Below are positions 61,223 through 64,000 of a stretch of DNA of 64,000 bases, one piece after another. The stretch comes from Cupriavidus sp. WKF15. GTDB taxonomy: Bacteria > Pseudomonadota > Gammaproteobacteria > Burkholderiales > Burkholderiaceae. The DNA lies in contig NZ_CP119573.1 in the NCBI RefSeq assembly GCF_029278605.1, positions 2,480,001-2,544,000 on the forward strand, given 5' to 3'. The translations under genes were made by a program, and so were the position numbers. Below the pieces are notes generated by a model, which searched no databases, was not told the origin of the DNA, and saw only the letters and a program-made list of their open reading frames with translations. Each line of letters starts with the position of its first letter. Positions within the stretch are counted from its first letter, which is position 1.

Positions 61223-63226
61223 ATGAACACGCAAGCAAGCACGATTCGTCTGGCCGTCCATTCGCGCGAAAACGGCAAACTGGTCTCGGCACGCGAAGCC
61301 GTGCGCCTGATCCGCGATGGCGATACCGTGGCGACCGGCGGCTTCGTCGGCATCGGCTTCGCGGAAGAAATCGCCATCGCCATCGAGGAACTCTGCCTGG
61401 CACAGGACGACGAGGCGCCAGTCGGCCTGAAAAAGCCCGGCAACCTGACCCTGGTCTACGCCGCCGGGCAGGGAGACGGCAAGGACCGGGGCCTGAACCA
61501 TCTCGCGCTGCCCGGCCTCGTGAAGCGGGTGATTGGCGGACATTGGGGCCTGGTGCCAAAGCTCCAGCAGCTCGCGGTCGGCAACCAGATCGAAGCCTAC
61601 AACCTGCCGCAAGGCGTGATCACCCACCTGTTCCGCGATATCGCGGCCGGAAAGCCGGGCCACCTGTCGCGCGTCGGACTGGGCACTTTCGTCGATCCGC
61701 GCTTTGGCGGCGGCAAGCTGAACGAGCGCACCACCGAGGACCTGGTCGAACTGATGCGCATCGGCGACCAGGACTATCTCTTCTACAAGGCCTTCCCGAT
61801 CCATGTCGCCATCGTGCGCGGCACCACGGCCGATCCGGACGGCAATATCACCATGGAGCGCGAAGCCCTGACGCTGGAAGCCCTGGCGATCGCCATGGCC
61901 GCGCACAACTGCGGTGGCCTGGTGATCGTCCAGGTGGAACGCATCGCCGAACGGGGCACGCTCAATCCGCGCCAGGTGAAGATCCCCGGTGTGCTGGTGG
62001 ACTGCGTGGTCCTGGCGAAACCCGAAAACCACCAGCAGACCTTCGCCACGCCTTACAGTCCGGCGTTCTCCGGCGAAGTCCGCGTGCCGGTGAGCAGCGT
62101 GGCGCCGATGCCGATGAGCGAGCGCAAGATCATCGCCCGGCGCGCGGCGATGGAGCTCAAGCCAAACAGCGTGGTGAATCTCGGCATCGGCATGCCGGAA
62201 GGTGTCGCCAGTATCGCCAACGAGGAACGGATCCTCGACCTCATGACGCTCACCGCGGAACCTGGCGTGATCGGCGGCATTCCCGCCGGTGGGTTGAACT
62301 TCGGAGCGGCCACCAATCCGGACGCGATCATCGACCAGCCCTATCAGTTCGACTTCTATGACGGCGGCGGACTTGACCTCGCCTTCCTCGGGCTGGCGCA
62401 GGCCGATGCCCAGGGCAACCTGAATGTATCCAGGTTCGGACCGCGCCTGGCCGGCGCAGGAGGCTTTATCAACATCAGCCAGAACGCAAAGAAGGTCGTG
62501 TTCGTCGGTACCTTCATGGCGGGCGGCAGCGAAATCGAGGTCATCGACGGCAAGCTCCAGATCCACCGCGATGGCAGCGCCAGGAAGTTCGTCCAGGAAG
62601 TGGAGCACCGCACGTTTTCCGGACCCCACGCGGCTGCGGCGCTAAAGCCAGTCCTCTATATCACCGAGCGTTGCGTATTCGAACTGGGCGCACAAGGCCT
62701 GGAACTCATCGAGATTGCGCCCGGCGTCGATCTGGAGCGCGACATCCTTGCAAAGATGGATTTCGTACCGATCGTGCGCTCCCCTGCGCTGATGGATGCT
62801 CGCATCTTCAGCCCCGAGCCGATGGGGCTGCGCGCGGACGTGTTGCGCCTGCCATTGGCAGCGCGCGTCAACTATGACGACGAAAAGAACATCCTGTTCC
62901 TGAATTTCGAGCAGCTCGAGGTGAAGCGCGCAGAGGACATCGCGGCGATCCGCGCACAGGTATGCCGCGTCTGCGAGCCACTGGGCCACAAGGTCTATGC
63001 CGTGGTCAACTACGAAGGCTTCGTGCTTGACCGCAGCGTGGAAGATGCCTATGTCGAAATGATCGCGGAAATGGTCCGGCGTTTTTATATCGGCGTGACC
63101 CGCTTCACCACCAGCGGCTTTATGCGCGCCAAGCTCGGCGATACCCTCGCCCGGCGCGGGCTGGCTCCCTATGTCTATGAGACCGAGGCCGAGGCGAAGG
63201 CGTACTTGCGTGACCAGTCAGCCTGA
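61223..63226 (+). CDS. ydiF: YdiF-type acyl-CoA:acetate/3-ketoacid CoA-transferase
   Basis: The 667-residue enzyme fuses the alpha and beta CoA-transferase domains, as in E. coli YdiF. The alpha part has [23 protein letters not shown] and [16 protein letters not shown]; the beta part has [19 protein letters not shown], where the glutamate of GMPEG is the catalytic residue that carries Co[20 protein letters not shown] and [20 protein letters not shown] follow. Length is above the usual two-domain total because of C-terminal elements. The start follows AAGGGGGAGAAC. Substrate not evident. Confidence 0.95.
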   Translation: MNTQASTIRLAVHSRENGKLVSAREAVRLIRDGDTVATGGFVGIGFAEEIAIAIEELCLAQDDEAPVGLKKPGNLTLVYAAGQGDGKDRGLNHLALPGLVKRVIGGHWGLVPKLQQLAVGNQIEAYNLPQGVITHLFRDIAAGKPGHLSRVGLGTFVDPRFGGGKLNERTTEDLVELMRIGDQDYLFYKAFPIHVAIVRGTTADPDGNITMEREALTLEALAIAMAAHNCGGLVIVQVERIAERGTLNPRQVKIPGVLVDCVVLAKPENHQQTFATPYSPAFSGEVRVPVSSVAPMPMSERKIIARRAAMELKPNSVVNLGIGMPEGVASIANEERILDLMTLTAEPGVIGGIPAGGLNFGAATNPDAIIDQPYQFDFYDGGGLDLAFLGLAQADAQGNLNVSRFGPRLAGAGGFINISQNAKKVVFVGTFMAGGSEIEVIDGKLQIHRDGSARKFVQEVEHRTFSGPHAAAALKPVLYITERCVFELGAQGLELIEIAPGVDLERDILAKMDFVPIVRSPALMDARIFSPEPMGLRADVLRLPLAARVNYDDEKNILFLNFEQLEVKRAEDIAAIRAQVCRVCEPLGHKVYAVVNYEGFVLDRSVEDAYVEMIAEMVRRFYIGVTRFTTSGFMRAKLGDTLARRGLAPYVYETEAEAKAYLRDQSA

Positions 63227-63262
63227 CGACTGCGCAGTCATCTCGTGCTACGATCCGCGCAA

Positions 63263-63457
63263 ATGAAAAAGCCTATCTACTACACCTGCCAGAACCAGTC
63301 CTGTGGAACCCGCTGGGAGTCCACCGAAGTGGTTGTCGTCAACGAGGGCCAGGGCCCACTGTTCCGCTGCCCGATCTGCGGCGCGCGCAATGCATTGGCC
63401 GCGCGCGAAGAGGACGGCGTGACCGTTTATCGACAACGCCGGACGACCGGCTCCTGA
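63263..63457 (+). CDS. Small zinc-ribbon protein (64 aa)
   Basis: This 64-residue protein has two cysteine pairs: CQNQSCGTRWES near the N-terminus and FRCPICGARNALA in the middle, a zinc-ribbon arrangement (C-x4-C ... C-x2-C). No helix-turn-helix or catalytic domain is present. It starts MKKPIYYTC. Proteins of this size are usually of unknown role. It follows the CoA-transferase gene after 36 bp and may be co-transcribed with it. Confidence 0.75.
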   Translation: MKKPIYYTCQNQSCGTRWESTEVVVVNEGQGPLFRCPICGARNALAAREEDGVTVYRQRRTTGS

Positions 63458-63484
63458 CGCAACGGCACTGAATCTGCCGCTCAG

Positions 63485-63814
63485 GTCGAGCCGCGTTCGG
63501 CGGCCGTGCGCGAGCGTCTCGGCGATGCGGTGCCGATCATGGTCGACGCCAACCAGCAATGGGACCGCCCCACCGCGCAGCGCATGTGCCGCACGTTCGA
63601 GTCCTTCAACCTCGTCTGGATCGAGGAACCGCTGGATGCCTACGACCACGAGGGCCATGCCGCGCTGGCAACGCAGTTCGACACGCCGATCGCGAAGCTG
63701 CTCGAAGTCGGCTTCGAGATCGTCGCCAAAACGCCGGAGCAGTTCACCGCGTTCCAGGCGTCGGAGTTCGCGCGCTGGAAGAAGGTAATCCAACTGGGCA
63801 AGATCACGGCGACT
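63485..63814 (+). pseudogene. Chimeric fragment: enolase-superfamily middle joined to a Bug-receptor C-terminus
   Basis: The first part (VRERLGDAVPIMVDANQQWDR, SFNLVWIEEPLDAYDHEGHA in order, DTPIA) is the metal-binding centre of a mandelate racemase/enolase-type protein, with the D and E ligands of VDANQQWD and WIEEPLD. At about 63695 it passes in frame into LLEVGFEIVAKTPEQFTAFQASEFARWKKVIQLGKI in overall order, the C-terminus of a Bug receptor. No start, no N-terminal barrel and no third metal ligand are present. It is a recombination scar, not a working fusion. Confidence 0.8.
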
Positions 63815-63839
63815 GAACGGCCCGCCGCCGGCGCCAGAT

Positions 63840-64000
63840 TCAGCCTGCGCTCCTGGCGCCATCGTGCCCGGCACCGTTGGACCGCTTGGTGCGCCGGATC
63901 ACCATGAACACGAGCAGCACGACCGGCGCGATCAGCAGCCCCTCGACCAGTTCCGGGTCCATGCCCAGGTGCAGGGCATGCAGCGAACGCAGGCCAACCG
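63840..64000 (-). CDS. Membrane protein, C-terminal part (runs off the window)
   Basis: On the minus strand the sequence encodes HLGMDPELVEGLLIAPVVLL, then VFMVIRRTKRSNGAGH and a stop. A single hydrophobic segment of 14-16 residues is followed by a basic tail, which fits the last helix of an integral membrane protein. The N-terminal part is beyond the right edge. I cannot name the family. Confidence 0.55.
   Translation of the reverse strand, partial: VGLRSLHALHLGMDPELVEGLLIAPVVLLVFMVIRRTKRSNGAGHDGARSAG

Noticed and set aside
1..64000. CRISPR array, rRNA or tRNA genes
   Set aside because: No regularly spaced repeats of array type and no recognisable rRNA or tRNA sequence were seen on either strand.

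Overview
This is a roughly 64 kb GC-rich window from a Gram-negative betaproteobacterium. It is most likely Burkholderiaceae and probably Cupriavidus or Ralstonia. The clues are several tripartite-tricarboxylate (Bug) receptor genes, a Burkholderia-type porin, two DUF849/BKACE enzymes, a CaiB-type CoA-transferase operon, an imuA-imuB-dnaE2 mutagenesis cassette and a chromosomal DNA polymerase II. The genus is an inference from gene content. I found no rRNA, tRNA or CRISPR array. Nearly all genes are full length; the broken pieces are listed below.

Layout. 1-5.2 kb: a gene tail, a 12-bp tandem repeat, a DUF3175 protein, class I fructose-bisphosphate aldolase, cytochrome b561 with PepSY, two overlapping lipoprotein genes, and a DUF1348 protein with its TetR regulator. 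5.3-9.9 kb: a minus-strand catabolic operon (cupin, Bug receptor, acyl-CoA dehydrogenase, CaiB CoA-transferase, IclR). 10-11.5 kb: a uracil-DNA glycosylase-like protein and an SDR. 11.7-12.56 kb: a deleted group II intron touching the stop codon of a porin. 12.56-21 kb: a second catabolic array (porin, TauD/TfdA dioxygenase, Bug receptor, quinone oxidoreductase, SDR, two BKACE enzymes) divergent from an AraC regulator. 21-28 kb: an alcohol dehydrogenase, then imuA-imuB-dnaE2 behind a near-perfect LexA box.

28-41 kb: small housekeeping, stress and envelope genes (VOC, DUF427, lipoprotein, sterol desaturase, GST, PaiB-like, BON, SRPBCC, APC permease, a ClpP-like/LprI fusion, hemerythrin, a TolA-like protein and a 56-residue membrane protein). 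40.7-42.7 kb: an MFS exporter almost touching a probable 2-oxoglutarate/Fe(II) oxygenase. 42.7-50.3 kb: a third metabolic cluster (2-keto-4-pentenoate hydratase, two MFS carriers, an amidase, a class V aminotransferase) divergent from a GntR regulator, with a shared TTGCATKCAA site near each start. 50.4-56.5 kb: a small secreted protein, an ABC transporter of the SbmA/YddA type, an HD hydrolase, a Tat-exported sulfatase and an AHL-lactonase-like lipoprotein. 56.5-64 kb: polB, a deletion scar joining a LuxR remnant to an ACR3 arsenite-pump remnant, a YddG-like exporter, a YdiF CoA-transferase, a zinc-ribbon protein, an enolase/Bug chimeric pseudogene and the tail of a membrane protein.

The main themes are uptake and breakdown of organic acids, each cluster with its own regulator and recognisable operator, and SOS-linked error-prone or damage-associated DNA polymerases. 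There are three scars of rearrangement (intron deletion, LuxR/ACR3 joint, enolase/Bug chimera). The best candidates for something undescribed are the AraC-BKACE-dioxygenase pathway, whose substrate I cannot name, and the ClpP-like/LprI envelope fusion.
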